Shown here: piece after piece, positions 13,583 to 22,866 of the stretch | Layout of the letters: each line of letters starts with the position of its first letter | Numbering within the stretch: position 1 is the first letter of the stretch | Virus record (IMG/VR): IMGVR_UViG_3300025889_000002 | Coordinates: 1 to 64,000 of that record | From: a virus | Reading direction: 5' to 3' (one strand) | DNA length: 64,000 nucleotides | Notes under the pieces: model-generated | What the model saw: the letters and a program-made list of their open reading frames with translations, nothing else | The model's database searches: none | Told to the model about the DNA's origin: nothing | Position numbers and translations under genes: made by a program

Positions 13583-15879
13583 ACGAATCCCGCAACTTTA
13601 CCGGAACGACCGAAGAAGCGCGCGAGAAAGCATCTGCGCCAATCCTTCAGGCGCTCAAGCGTTCACAGGATGCGTTTCGGGAGTGGGACGCCACCTGCCA
13701 CGGTATCGATGACCTCTATTCGCGCCACGGCTCAAGCTACGAGCGCCTGCTTGATATGGCCGCTTATGGCGACGGCGAGATGGATCTGTTCTGGTCCTCG
13801 TCCGAAGTTCTCAAGCCTGCTGTTTATGCCCGCCCGCCTGTCCCGGCCATTGCGCCGATCTTCAAGGATGGTGGCCCGGTAAAGTCCACTACTGCCGAAT
13901 TGCTGGAGCGTGCGGCTGTATCGACGTTCAAGCAGACCGGCATCGATGATGTCATGCAGTCGGTGCGTGATGATCTGTTGTTCTCTGGGCGCGGCGTCAT
14001 GTGGCTGCGTTACGAAAGCGAAGGCGGCAAGAAGGTCTGTGTCGAACACCTGGACCGTGATGACTTCCTGCATGATGTGGCACGCAAGTGGTCTGGTGTT
14101 GGCTGGGCTGCTGGCGGCTTCTGGATGTCCGAAGACGAGATCAAGGAGCGGTTCAAAGGCATTACGCAGGAGCAGATCGATCAGATCGAGTTCATGGAAT
14201 GCCGCGACGAAGCGAACCGGCAAGAAAAGGGTATGTCCCCCAAGGCGCGCGTGTGGGAAGTCTGGCACCGCGCGAACAACCGCGTCTATTGGGTAACGGA
14301 AGGGCTGGACGTTTATCTTGACGACAGCGAACCGCACCTGAAGCTTGAGGGCTTCTTTCCTTGCCCGCGTCCGGCTTATGGCACCTTGCAGCGTCGTTCG
14401 CTTATTCCTGTGCCTGACTTCGAACGCTACGGCGGCATGTTCGCCAAGATCAACACGCTGACGGCCCGCATTTACCTGTTGCTCGATCAGGTGAAGATGA
14501 AGGGTATTATCCCTGGCGGTGGGGATATAGCATCGGCCATTGAATCGCTGATGAAGTCCGAGGACGACAGCATCCTCATTGCGGTTCCCGGCGCTGCACT
14601 GATGGAAGGCGCGGCTGCGGTTGTGTGGATGCCATTGCAGGAACTTGCAGCGGCTATCACCGCGCTGATCGATGCTCGCCGTCAGCTTATCGAAGACTTC
14701 TATCAGCTTTCCGGCATATCCGACATCATGCGCGGTGCTACCGAGGCAGAGGAAACCCTTGGCGCGCAGCAGTTGAAGGCGCAGTTCGGTTCGGTGCGTG
14801 TTCGCCAGAAGATCGACGAGATGCAGCGGATCGCGGCAGAGGCGGTTAAGATTGCCTCCGAGATACTGGCTGAGAAATTCGACGGCAAGACGTTGCTGGA
14901 GATGTCGCAGATGGATTTGCCGACGCGGGCTGACATCAAGAAGCGCATCAAGGAAATCGAAGACGCGGCTGAGAAAGAACTCAAGGCGCTTGAAAAGAAC
15001 GTCATGCAGGCCGGGGGCAATATGGACCCTGAACAAGCGCAGCAGATGTTCCAGCAACAACAGCAGGCCATAGTCGGCAAATATGGTCCGATGCTGGAGG
15101 AAGCTGAAAACCTCGTTCCGATCGACGACGTGGTTGACCTGTTGCGGGATGATCGTGCGCGTTCGTTTGCTTTCGAGATTGAAACCGACAGCACAATCAT
15201 GGTCGACGAGATTGCGGAAAAGAGCGCCCGCAATGAGTTCATGGGTGTATTCAACAACGCCACGCAGGGCCTTATGGGTCTGGCCGGTATGGGTGAACCG
15301 GGGGCAAAGCTTGCCGGTGAACTGATGAAGTTCGTTCTGGCTCCCTATCGTGTCGGCAGACAGCTTGACGGGGCGATTGATGACTTTGTGAAGCAGGCCC
15401 CTGCTATGCTGGCCTCTCAGCAAGGTGAGGGTGACGAGCAAGGTGTTGCGGCACTGGCTGAGGCTGAGATGGAAAAGGCCAAGGCCCAGATGGCCAAGGT
15501 CGAAGCCGATAGCGCGCTCAAACAGGCTGAAAACCAGCGCAAGTTTGCCGAATTGCAGGTTAAGGCGCAGAAGGATCAATCCGACGCACAAGCAAAGATG
15601 GCCAAGCTGGAGCAGGATGCCAACGCCAACGCAATCAAGGCGCAGGAAGCTTTGGCCAAGGTGGATCTACTGCGCGCCCAGACCATGAAGGCGATGGCCG
15701 AAGCAGGTATAGCCATAGACACGGCGCAATTGGACGAGTTCAAGTCCCTTGCAGACATCGACATCAAGCAAAGCCAGGAGCAGCGCGCTATCGTGAACGA
15801 TCAGCGCCAAGCAGAGCGTGCCGACCGGCAGGAAGCGCGCGAAGTGATGCAGCCTGCCGAACGGGAGTTCCCGCAATGA
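13579..15879 (+). CDS. portal protein
   Basis: 766 residues, the size of short-tailed-phage portals. The core (DLFWSSSEVLKPAVYARPPV, GISDIMRGATEAEETLG) is typical. The last ~170 residues are a long Ala/Gln/Lys coiled coil (for example KAQMAKVEADSALKQAEN), comparable to barrel extensions that reach into the capsid. Twelve copies would form the packaging vertex and bind TerL. A poly-Gln run (MFQQQQQA) is near residue 490. Confidence 0.92.
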   Translation: MNESRNFTGTTEEAREKASAPILQALKRSQDAFREWDATCHGIDDLYSRHGSSYERLLDMAAYGDGEMDLFWSSSEVLKPAVYARPPVPAIAPIFKDGGPVKSTTAELLERAAVSTFKQTGIDDVMQSVRDDLLFSGRGVMWLRYESEGGKKVCVEHLDRDDFLHDVARKWSGVGWAAGGFWMSEDEIKERFKGITQEQIDQIEFMECRDEANRQEKGMSPKARVWEVWHRANNRVYWVTEGLDVYLDDSEPHLKLEGFFPCPRPAYGTLQRRSLIPVPDFERYGGMFAKINTLTARIYLLLDQVKMKGIIPGGGDIASAIESLMKSEDDSILIAVPGAALMEGAAAVVWMPLQELAAAITALIDARRQLIEDFYQLSGISDIMRGATEAEETLGAQQLKAQFGSVRVRQKIDEMQRIAAEAVKIASEILAEKFDGKTLLEMSQMDLPTRADIKKRIKEIEDAAEKELKALEKNVMQAGGNMDPEQAQQMFQQQQQAIVGKYGPMLEEAENLVPIDDVVDLLRDDRARSFAFEIETDSTIMVDEIAEKSARNEFMGVFNNATQGLMGLAGMGEPGAKLAGELMKFVLAPYRVGRQLDGAIDDFVKQAPAMLASQQGEGDEQGVAALAEAEMEKAKAQMAKVEADSALKQAENQRKFAELQVKAQKDQSDAQAKMAKLEQDANANAIKAQEALAKVDLLRAQTMKAMAEAGIAIDTAQLDEFKSLADIDIKQSQEQRAIVNDQRQAERADRQEAREVMQPAEREFPQ

Positions 15880-16055
15880 GCGGCTTCCCTGTAACCATAG
15901 TCGACAGCGGTGGTTATCCAGTCACCCATGTTCCTGCTGACACAACGCCTGTCGCGGCTGCGCCCGCTAACGTGGTTGATGAAGGCGGCTATCCGATCAC
16001 GATTGTTGAAAGCGGCGGCCTACCGCTGACCCTTATTGGCTACACACCGGAGTAA
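15876..16055 (+). CDS. small triple-repeat virion-region protein
   Basis: 59 residues made of three copies of a beta motif: VTIVDSGGYPVTH, VVDEGGYPITI and IVESGGLPLTL. Unit B keeps the repeats (55026-55181). Overlaps the portal stop by four bases, so it is co-translated with it. It could be a small portal- or capsid-associated decoration; function unknown. Confidence 0.65.
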   Translation: MSGFPVTIVDSGGYPVTHVPADTTPVAAAPANVVDEGGYPITIVESGGLPLTLIGYTPE

Positions 16056-16060
16056 ATGAA

Positions 16061-16315
16061 ATGGCAGATGCAAACAGATTGATTGGCTTGGGCGTCCCCG
16101 AACCAACCGCCGTGGAAATGGCCGCGCAGATCGAAGCGCAGGAAGGCAATGCCGACCGTTTGAAGGAATTGGGCGTTGTGCCTGAACTGGCAACAGAACT
16201 GGCCGGTCAGATTGACGCTGAGGGCACTACCAACGCGCCGAAGCTGGTCGACTACAGCATGATACCCGACATTGCGGTGGAGGTCGTGGCGCAGATCGAG
16301 GCGGATAGGGCTTAG
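16061..16315 (+). CDS. small protein with repeated helical motif, 84 aa
   Basis: A helical motif repeats: VEMAAQIEAQEGNADRLKEL, then ELAGQIDAEGTTNAPKL, then VEVVAQIEADRA. Three A-Q-I-[ED]-A units imply internal duplication. Conserved in unit B (55194). Between portal and scaffold genes, so probably head-related; function unknown. Confidence 0.65.
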   Translation: MADANRLIGLGVPEPTAVEMAAQIEAQEGNADRLKELGVVPELATELAGQIDAEGTTNAPKLVDYSMIPDIAVEVVAQIEADRA

Positions 16316-16348
16316 CAAGCTTGTGACGGGGAAACGAAAGGAACTGAC

Positions 16349-16504
16349 ATGACTACGAAGAAAGAGCAGGAAAAGATCGACAAGGACGACAACGGCCTGT
16401 CGGATCGTCTGAAGACCATGGACCCGCGCTTCGATGAGAAGGGCAAGGATGTCGAAACCGAGAAGAAAGAGGGCCAGACCTCGACTGCGAGCAAGTCGAA
16501 GTAA
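16349..16504 (+). CDS. small charged protein, 51 aa
   Basis: Very Lys/Asp/Glu-rich and probably disordered (MTTKKEQEKIDKDDNG, then MDPRFDEKGK). A good AAAGGA site precedes the ATG. Conserved in unit B (55584-55733). The stop overlaps the next ATG by one base. Role unknown. Confidence 0.65.
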   Translation: MTTKKEQEKIDKDDNGLSDRLKTMDPRFDEKGKDVETEKKEGQTSTASKSK

Positions 16505-16887
16505 TGCCTCTTTACGATTTCCGATGCGAGAATGAACACCGCTTTGAGCGGTTCGTCTCGCTTGCGTCCTTCGGGGATCGTCAGACATGCGAGTGCGGGG
16601 CTGGCGCCAAACGACTTATCAGCGCGCCTAGAGTGATTTCGGACAGCATGGAGCCGACACTTGGGCCTGATGGGAAGATGCATACCAGTCTCGCCTCGTA
16701 TCGTCATTCCTGCACTGCCGAGGGCAACCCGCAGGGCGAAACATATCTAGAGCTTGGGCGGGAAGAATTGCCTGAGTTCAAAGCGCCGGAGTTCGACCGA
16801 CGCAAGAGGCGTGAGGACATCCGCGCCGGGATCCAGGATGTCAAAGAGGGCCGCGTTCCGCCCGTTGTTGTAGGGGATCTACCATGA
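16504..16887 (+). CDS. FmdB-like zinc-ribbon head-region protein
   Basis: 127 residues. The start MPLYDFRCENEHRFERFV and the later CECGAG give the Cys pattern of FmdB-type zinc ribbons, although the second Cys of the first pair is replaced. C-terminal FDRRKRREDIRAGIQDVKEG is basic and helical. Such genes are common next to scaffold and capsid genes. Its unit B partner seems to start at ATT. Confidence 0.7.
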   Translation: MPLYDFRCENEHRFERFVSLASFGDRQTCECGAGAKRLISAPRVISDSMEPTLGPDGKMHTSLASYRHSCTAEGNPQGETYLELGREELPEFKAPEFDRRKRREDIRAGIQDVKEGRVPPVVVGDLP

Positions 16888-18080
16888 CTGAATTAGCCGA
16901 AGCAGAAAGCAACTCGACAGTCCTTGAGGAAAACGTGCCTGCGGGCGTGTCCGGTGGCGGTGAGCCTAAACTGGAGCCTGAAGAACCGACATCGTTGCGC
17001 GACACGCTTGCCGACGAACTCAAGAAGGATGCCGAAAGCCAGAAGGAGCCTGCCAAGGATGACGCCTACGCCGCCAAGGGAGCCGATGGGGACGAAGATG
17101 GCGAGGCCGAAGGAAAGGCGGACAAGGCCGATAAAGACGACGCCAAACCCAAGGAAAAGGCAGAGGGCGACGTAAAGCCTGCCAAGGAGCGGGCTGAAGA
17201 CGGCAAGTTCAAGGCGAAAGAAGCGAAAGAGGCAAAAGACGCCAAGGAAGCGGAAGGCGAAAAGCCGGGGCATTACCAGGCACCTGAGAAATTCCTGCCC
17301 GATGCGCGGGAAAAGTGGCTCAATGTGCCCAAGCCGGTGCAGCGCGACATCGACAACATGGCGCGCGAGCACGAAGCCGAGGTGACGCAGCTTCGTGAAG
17401 CAACGCAGCGGTATGAAAGCATCCGTCAATTCGATGAGTTGGCGCAAAGCAATGGCCGCGACCTGACAGAAAGCCTGACGAAGCTCAACGAGATCGAGAA
17501 CGTCATGCAGCAGAATCCCTATGCGGGTCTGAACATGATTCTGCAGGAAATCGGGCCGCGCAAGCCGGATGGCTCGCCTGTGTCGCTTTACGAAGTGGCG
17601 CAGTTCGTGGCGCAGCAGGGGCCGGACAAGTGGCAGCAGATGGTATCGGTGCAGCCGCAACAGCAGCAGCCGCAGGAAAACCCCGAGGTTGCGCAGTTGA
17701 AGCAGCAGATTGCGCAGATGCAGGTCCAGCAGACCGCGCAGAGCGTGATCGAACCATTCAAGGCAGAGCATCCCCGTTACGATGAATTGAAGGGGGATAT
17801 TGCAATGTTCCTGAAGTCTGGTAGGATACCAGCTAGCTTGAGCGCGGCAGACCGTTTGGAGGCTGCTTATTACATGGCTGAGAGGTTAAACCCTCCTTCC
17901 GATGTGCAGGACGCCCCGACGAAGCCAAGCCCTGACGCAGACCGCCGCGTTGACGACCTCAGCGGCACGAAATCCATCAAGTCCGCGCCGGGTTCTGCAT
18001 CTCCTGATATGGCTCCTCAGCGCGGTGGTTCCATCGCCGACATTCTTCGCGAAGAAGCACGAAGATCACGTCGAGCATAA
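16884..18080 (+). CDS. scaffold-like head assembly protein
   Basis: 398 residues. The first ~130 are disordered and made of Lys, Glu, Asp and Ala repeats. The middle (LPDAREKWLNVPKPVQRDID) is conserved with unit B, followed by a Gln-rich coiled coil (QPQQQQPQENPEVAQLKQQI) and a basic end (RRSRRA). Composition and place just before the capsid gene indicate an internal scaffold. No protease domain seen. Confidence 0.75.
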   Translation: MTELAEAESNSTVLEENVPAGVSGGGEPKLEPEEPTSLRDTLADELKKDAESQKEPAKDDAYAAKGADGDEDGEAEGKADKADKDDAKPKEKAEGDVKPAKERAEDGKFKAKEAKEAKDAKEAEGEKPGHYQAPEKFLPDAREKWLNVPKPVQRDIDNMAREHEAEVTQLREATQRYESIRQFDELAQSNGRDLTESLTKLNEIENVMQQNPYAGLNMILQEIGPRKPDGSPVSLYEVAQFVAQQGPDKWQQMVSVQPQQQQPQENPEVAQLKQQIAQMQVQQTAQSVIEPFKAEHPRYDELKGDIAMFLKSGRIPASLSAADRLEAAYYMAERLNPPSDVQDAPTKPSPDADRRVDDLSGTKSIKSAPGSASPDMAPQRGGSIADILREEARRSRRA

Positions 18081-18095
18081 TTGAGGGGTAGCGCA

Positions 18096-19106
18096 ATGGC
18101 TATCGTTTCAGATCGTAACTACGGGCAGATTCTGACTGCCTCCGTTGCTCGTCGTTCGTCCGACGTGCAAAATATCGTTTACAACTCCACTCCCCTGACA
18201 GCGATCCTTAAGGACATGGGGAAGATCAAGCAGAAGCGCGCGGGCGGGCCGGAACTTCGTGTCCCGATCATGTTCGACAAGCTCGAAGCACAGTGGTTCA
18301 CTGGCTACGACAAGCTGCAGATCACTCCCAAGGAACTGCTGAACAGCGCGGTCTACAACTGGTCGCGTTGCGTTGGTATGTTCTCGCTCACCGGCACTGA
18401 ACTGCTTTACAACAGCGGTGAAGACGAAGTTATCGACCTCATGGAAACCTACATGGATGCTGCTGAGCAGTCCGTGAAGGAAGCCTTCGAGGAAGGTCTC
18501 GTCGGTGATGGTACGGCAGACGGTGGTCGCCAGATGACGGGCCTTGGTTCGGCGGTTCCCATCGTCACCAATACCGGCGTATATGGCGGAATCGACCGTG
18601 CAACGGTTCCTAACTGGCGCACGTCCACCTTCGACATCCCGGCTGGCGATGTTGCGGGCTACACCACTTGGGACAGCACCACGGCACGGGCGATCATCGA
18701 AAAGATCACCCTGCAGCGTTCGCGCGGTGGCCGTTATCCTGACCTGATCATTGCCGACGCCAATTCGTATGCTGCCATCTCGGCTGCATTCGTGGCACAC
18801 CAGCGTCTCGCATCGGAACGTCTGGCACGCCTTGGCTTCACCGGCATGACGATCATCACCCCGGCAGGCCCGGTCGACGTGATCGCAGCAGGCGGTATCG
18901 GCAATGTCATGCCCGCAGATACGTTCTTCGGCATCGATACGCAGGGTATGGCGATCTACACGTTCCCCGGTCAGGAATTCGTTCCTTTCCATCCGGGCAA
19001 CGGCATGCGTCCTATCAATCAGGATGCGGTGGCTCAGGGTGTGGTCTGGACAGGGCAGCTTGTCCTTGAAAACCCGCTCTTCACCTATCGCGCCATCACG
19101 GCCTAA
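18096..19106 (+). CDS. major capsid protein
   Basis: 336 residues. Opens SDRNYGQILTASVARRS, with ELRVPIMFDKL and a conserved Gly-rich turn GDGTADGGRQM. HK97-fold architecture is inferred. Very similar to 57348-58358, as expected of a shell protein. The true start is the ATG at 18096 after GAGGGGTAGCGC; an upstream in-frame start at 18081 lacks support. No N-terminal prodomain is evident, which fits a separate scaffold. Confidence 0.88.
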   Translation: MAIVSDRNYGQILTASVARRSSDVQNIVYNSTPLTAILKDMGKIKQKRAGGPELRVPIMFDKLEAQWFTGYDKLQITPKELLNSAVYNWSRCVGMFSLTGTELLYNSGEDEVIDLMETYMDAAEQSVKEAFEEGLVGDGTADGGRQMTGLGSAVPIVTNTGVYGGIDRATVPNWRTSTFDIPAGDVAGYTTWDSTTARAIIEKITLQRSRGGRYPDLIIADANSYAAISAAFVAHQRLASERLARLGFTGMTIITPAGPVDVIAAGGIGNVMPADTFFGIDTQGMAIYTFPGQEFVPFHPGNGMRPINQDAVAQGVVWTGQLVLENPLFTYRAITA

Positions 19107-19121
19107 AGAGAGGACTGAAAC

Positions 19122-19439
19122 ATGGTTACTTCACCTTTCCGCACCACTGGCCAGCTTGGCCCGGATCTGCACCAGCAGGTTACTCCGGGCGAAGTCTGGT
19201 ACGACAATCCCGATCTTGTCAGCCCCGTCGTGGGGACTCGCGAGACCGGCGACGACGGTTTCGACTATGTCTGGGTTCGCGCTTCTGCGACCATCTCGGC
19301 AGCATCGGCACCGGGCACGCAGGTTTCGATCACGGTTCCTGCTTACACGGCAGCGGCTGGCGCAGGCGGGTTTTATGCCCCGATTGCCGGTGTAACATCC
19401 GGCGATTACTTCTGGGCCAAGAAGGGTTCGACCCTTTAA
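19122..19439 (+). CDS. capsid decoration-like protein
   Basis: 105 residues, nearly the same in unit B. Beta-rich with Gly/Ala/Thr (VSITVPAYTAAAGAGGFYAP). A small protein directly after the capsid gene suggests a head-decoration protein. A terminator-like hairpin follows. No enzyme motif. Confidence 0.65.
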   Translation: MVTSPFRTTGQLGPDLHQQVTPGEVWYDNPDLVSPVVGTRETGDDGFDYVWVRASATISAASAPGTQVSITVPAYTAAAGAGGFYAPIAGVTSGDYFWAKKGSTL

Positions 19440-19446
19440 TTCGGTG

Positions 19447-19470
19447 GGGGGCCTTTGTGCCCCCTTCCTT
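19447..19470 (+). terminator. hairpin terminator after capsid genes (A)
   Basis: GGGGGC (19447-19452) pairs perfectly with GCCCCC (19459-19464) over a six-base loop, followed by TTCCTTCC. The tail is weak, so read-through or attenuation is likely. Unit B has a different but similarly placed hairpin with a better T-run. Confidence 0.55.
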
Positions 19471-19492
19471 CCTCTAGTTGGAGCGTCCATCC

Positions 19493-20227
19493 ATGACACA
19501 GTTAGCAGTTATCGACGAACGGGACCTTTCGGTTACGCCCGTATTCAAAGTTATCCAGGTTGAAGACATCAACGCCTCCGAGCGCGCGGGCCATCTTGTG
19601 ATGAAGACGCGCGAAGTCGTAGAGGTGCGCATTGCGGGTTATCGCGATGTGAAGGTTTTCCCCTCTGACGCTGTATGGCGGCGCGAAGGCAACAGGGCGA
19701 TCACCTATGCCGAACGCTGGCCTGAACAGTACGCATCCTATCACAATGGCGACGACCAGATGGCAGTGGGCACGCCGCTTGAAATGCTGCGTCCGTATGG
19801 CATTTCGGAATCGATGATTTCGGTCTGCCGCGCGCTGAAGGTGTATTCGATTGAAGCCCTGTATTCTCTTGAGGATCGGGGCCTCAAGGCGCTCGGCATG
19901 AACGGCAATCGGCTAAAGGACGCGGCCCGCCAGTTTATGTCCGAGCGCCAAACCACTGCATCGGCACTGTCCGAGGTTGAAGCCCTTAAGCAGCGCATTG
20001 CCGAGCTTGAGGCATCTGGTTCCAAGGTCGAGGTTCCCAAGGAACTGCCGACTGATGACGATGTGGAGGCTGCGCTGGCTGCATCCGATAGCGAGTTTGA
20101 GGGTATGAGCGACGACAATATCAAGGAAGAGATCGCGTTGCTTGCAGGTTCCAAGCCGCGCGGGAACCCCTCTCGCGCCACATTAGTCAACTCCCTGCGC
20201 GAATTGCGCGAAGCAAAGGCGGCATAA
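19493..20227 (+). CDS. head-tail region protein with HeH/LEM-like end
   Basis: 244 residues. The middle helix set (LYSLEDRGLKALGMNGNRLK) resembles a helix-hairpin-helix. After a short coiled coil, the C-terminus (DNIKEEIALLAGSKPRGNPS, then LVNSLREL) resembles HeH/LEM-type nucleic-acid-binding helices. It may guide DNA or complete the neck. The ATG is chosen for its distance from GGAG; an in-frame TTG at 19478 also exists. Confidence 0.6.
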   Translation: MTQLAVIDERDLSVTPVFKVIQVEDINASERAGHLVMKTREVVEVRIAGYRDVKVFPSDAVWRREGNRAITYAERWPEQYASYHNGDDQMAVGTPLEMLRPYGISESMISVCRALKVYSIEALYSLEDRGLKALGMNGNRLKDAARQFMSERQTTASALSEVEALKQRIAELEASGSKVEVPKELPTDDDVEAALAASDSEFEGMSDDNIKEEIALLAGSKPRGNPSRATLVNSLRELREAKAA

Positions 20228-20950
20228 ATGACGGTTCTTGCGGCTCTCCAATCGGCGGCTCTGCGGCTTGCAGGCCGGAGGCCGCAGACCTTCTTCGATG
20301 CGTCTGGCCAGCTTGAGCAGGAACTGTGTGATCTTGTAAACGAGGTTGCACAGGACATCGCGCAATACACCGATTGGCAACAGCTTATCCGCCTGCATAC
20401 GATTGTGGGTGACGGGGCGACTTCGGAATTTCCTCTGCCCGACGATTATGGCAGCTTTCCTATCAAGGGAGACGTGCAGGACTATACGACGTGGGCGTGG
20501 GGGTATCACCACTACACCGACCTCGATACGTTCCTGTTCGATCAGGCGCGCAACTTCAACGCACTACCGGGCGGCTGGATTATCTACGGCGACCTGATGC
20601 GGTTCTCGCCTGTTCCGGGTGAGACTGTGCAGGCGCGCTTCCCGTATCTGACAAAGAACATCGTCCGTGCGTTTTCCACAGTTCCGAAAGAAGAGTTCAC
20701 GGCAGACGACGATACGTTTCTTCTGCCCGAACGCCTTCTGACGCTTGGACTCGTATGGCGCTGGCGCGAGAATAAAGGTCTTGCTAGCACTGGCGACCAG
20801 GAAGCGTATATCAAGGCTCTCGACGATTACGCAGCAAAGAGTAAGGGGCCGGTTGTGATCAGACGTAACGGCGCAAGGCACTTTCCAGGAACGCACGCCG
20901 CCTTTCCATGGCCCCTCGGTGAGGGTGCCAATTACTGGCCCGCTGGCTGA
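20228..20950 (+). CDS. head-to-tail adaptor (P22 gp4-like, inferred)
   Basis: 240 residues. Helical start (EQELCDLVNEVAQDIAQYTDW) then mixed beta (FPLPDDYGSFPIKGDVQDYT, NALPGGWIIYGDLMRFSP). The pattern and place are those of short-tailed-phage adaptors that extend the portal. Conserved at 59488-60210. It abuts the previous stop and overlaps the next start by one base. Confidence 0.7.
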   Translation: MTVLAALQSAALRLAGRRPQTFFDASGQLEQELCDLVNEVAQDIAQYTDWQQLIRLHTIVGDGATSEFPLPDDYGSFPIKGDVQDYTTWAWGYHHYTDLDTFLFDQARNFNALPGGWIIYGDLMRFSPVPGETVQARFPYLTKNIVRAFSTVPKEEFTADDDTFLLPERLLTLGLVWRWRENKGLASTGDQEAYIKALDDYAAKSKGPVVIRRNGARHFPGTHAAFPWPLGEGANYWPAG

Positions 20951-22866
20951 TGGTTTATCCTCGCCGCCGAATGCAACCCAAGCCAAGGCGCTCGCAGACG
21001 CGTAAGTGGCCTGCGCCTGTCTCCGGCTGGGTATCCAATCGCATGCTGTCTGATCCCAAGTCCATTGAGGGGCCGGGCGCTGCGGTCATGGATAACTTCT
21101 TTCCCCGCTCGACGGGTGTTGCGCTGCGCAGGGGCAAAGCGCGCTATGCCACGCTTGAAGATGAGGCGTTGGATGTCGAGGCTTTGTTCACCTATCACGA
21201 TGGCACAAGCGAGCAGATGTTTGCGGCAAATGAAACGACCATTTATGACGTAACCAACGTGGTATTCCCTGAGCCGCAAGACCTGGGCGATGGTGACGGC
21301 GATTCCTTCGGGGACGGTGAAGGCAATATCATTGGCTGGAACTCGACGGCGGGCCTTGATGTGGCAGGCGGTTATACCTCCGGCGACTGGTCGGTTATCC
21401 AGTTTGCCACAACAGGCGGGATTTACCTTGTCGGGGTCAATGGTTCGGATCTGGGCTTTATCTTCGACGGTGAGCGGTTTTATCCGGCTGTCGATGGCGG
21501 CACGACGCAGCTTAATTATGACGGGCTGACAGAAGACTTCGTAACCGGCGAAACGATCACGGGCGGCACAAGCGGGGCGACAGCTACGCTATGGCGGCAA
21601 GAAGTGGCAACCGATACAACCGGACAGCTATTCCTCTACAACGTGACAGGCACGTTCGTGGATGACGATGTTCTGACGGGTGAAACGGCAGGGGAGGCAG
21701 ATGCGATTGGCGCGCCTATTCCTGACGTAGCGCCGGGGATGGACTTCGGATCGCTGACTAGCGCAGACATGTCGTTCGTGTGGTCCTACAAGAACAGGCT
21801 CTATTTCGCGCAGAAGAACAGCCTTTCGGCATGGTATCTCGACGTTGATAGCATCGGCGGCACGGCAACCGAATTTCCGATGGGGGGCATTTTCGCCAAC
21901 GGCGGTTCGCTGATGTTCGGGCAGCGGTGGTCGCTGGAATCGGGCGGTTCTGGCGGTCTGTCGGAGCAGAACATATTCGTGTCGACCGAAGGCGAGGTGG
22001 CTATCTATCAGGGCACGTCGCCTAACGAAGCCTCTACATGGTCGCTGGTCGGGGTTTATCGCATTGGTGCGCCGCTTGGGAAACGCGCTTACATTCGCGG
22101 AGGTGGCGACTTGGCCATTGCCACGTCGGTCGGGCTGGTGCCGCTTTCCAAGGCTATTTCGCTGGATGTCACGGCCATGAACGTAGCATCGATCAGCTAC
22201 AAGATTGCCGACGCTTGGACGGAGGCTGTCAATCTGCGCGGAGAGCAGAACTGGCAGTGCATGATATGGCCGGAAAAGAAGATGGCCGTTATCGCGTTGC
22301 CAGACATGGTGGGGGGCAGCGATCCGGTGATGTTCGTTTCCAATACCGAAACGGGCGCATGGGGGCGTTATACGAACTGGCAGGGCCTTTCGATGGCGGT
22401 CTATCAGGGACAGCTTTATTTCGGCTCGCCTGAGGGGCGTATCTATCAGGCAGAAACAGGCGGGCTGGATGATGGGGAAACCTATTCGGGCGCAGTTGTG
22501 CCGCTGTTCGATGACATGGCGTTCTCTGCCGGCTCCAAGGTTGGCAAGATGGCGCGTGCGCGCGTGCGTGCCTCGACTACGATTGTCGATAATGTATCCC
22601 TGTTGGCCGATTATGACGTGACGCTTCCGCCTGCTCCCGATGCGACTGCCGTGTTCGCGTCCAACACATGGGGCGCAGGCGTATGGGGGCAATCGACATG
22701 GGATTCCGCAACGCCGAACGTGCTTAATCAGGAATGGCGATCTGCGGGCGCTATCGGGTATTCGCTTGCACCGTGTTACCAAGTAAGTAGCGGAAGTCCT
22801 GCGTCGATACAGGTCGAATTGATCGATATTGAAATGCTCTACGATGTCGCTGAGGCGGTGACTTGA
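20950..22866 (+). CDS. tail hub/stabilisation protein, beta-propeller-like
   Basis: 638 residues. Starts with an Arg/Lys/Pro stretch, then WVSNRMLSDPKSIEGPGAAV. Many beta strands with recurring Gly/Asp turns suggest propeller blades (LFTYHDGTSEQMFAAN, FISNTETG-type repeats). The position after the adaptor matches tail proteins that plug the genome exit, such as P22 gp10; this role is inferred. It overlaps the following TTG start by four bases. Confidence 0.7.
   Translation: MVYPRRRMQPKPRRSQTRKWPAPVSGWVSNRMLSDPKSIEGPGAAVMDNFFPRSTGVALRRGKARYATLEDEALDVEALFTYHDGTSEQMFAANETTIYDVTNVVFPEPQDLGDGDGDSFGDGEGNIIGWNSTAGLDVAGGYTSGDWSVIQFATTGGIYLVGVNGSDLGFIFDGERFYPAVDGGTTQLNYDGLTEDFVTGETITGGTSGATATLWRQEVATDTTGQLFLYNVTGTFVDDDVLTGETAGEADAIGAPIPDVAPGMDFGSLTSADMSFVWSYKNRLYFAQKNSLSAWYLDVDSIGGTATEFPMGGIFANGGSLMFGQRWSLESGGSGGLSEQNIFVSTEGEVAIYQGTSPNEASTWSLVGVYRIGAPLGKRAYIRGGGDLAIATSVGLVPLSKAISLDVTAMNVASISYKIADAWTEAVNLRGEQNWQCMIWPEKKMAVIALPDMVGGSDPVMFVSNTETGAWGRYTNWQGLSMAVYQGQLYFGSPEGRIYQAETGGLDDGETYSGAVVPLFDDMAFSAGSKVGKMARARVRASTTIVDNVSLLADYDVTLPPAPDATAVFASNTWGAGVWGQSTWDSATPNVLNQEWRSAGAIGYSLAPCYQVSSGSPASIQVELIDIEMLYDVAEAVT

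Noticed and set aside
13732-15591. 619-codon open frame on the minus strand across the portal gene
   Set aside because: It is the mirror of a GC-rich conserved portal gene; unit B has a broken version (53575-54975), and the composition (Leu/His/Arg-rich) is that of antisense frames.
18081-18095. Longer N-terminus of the major capsid protein from 18081
   Set aside because: The extra codons read across the ribosome-binding stretch; unit B starts at the equivalent of 18096.
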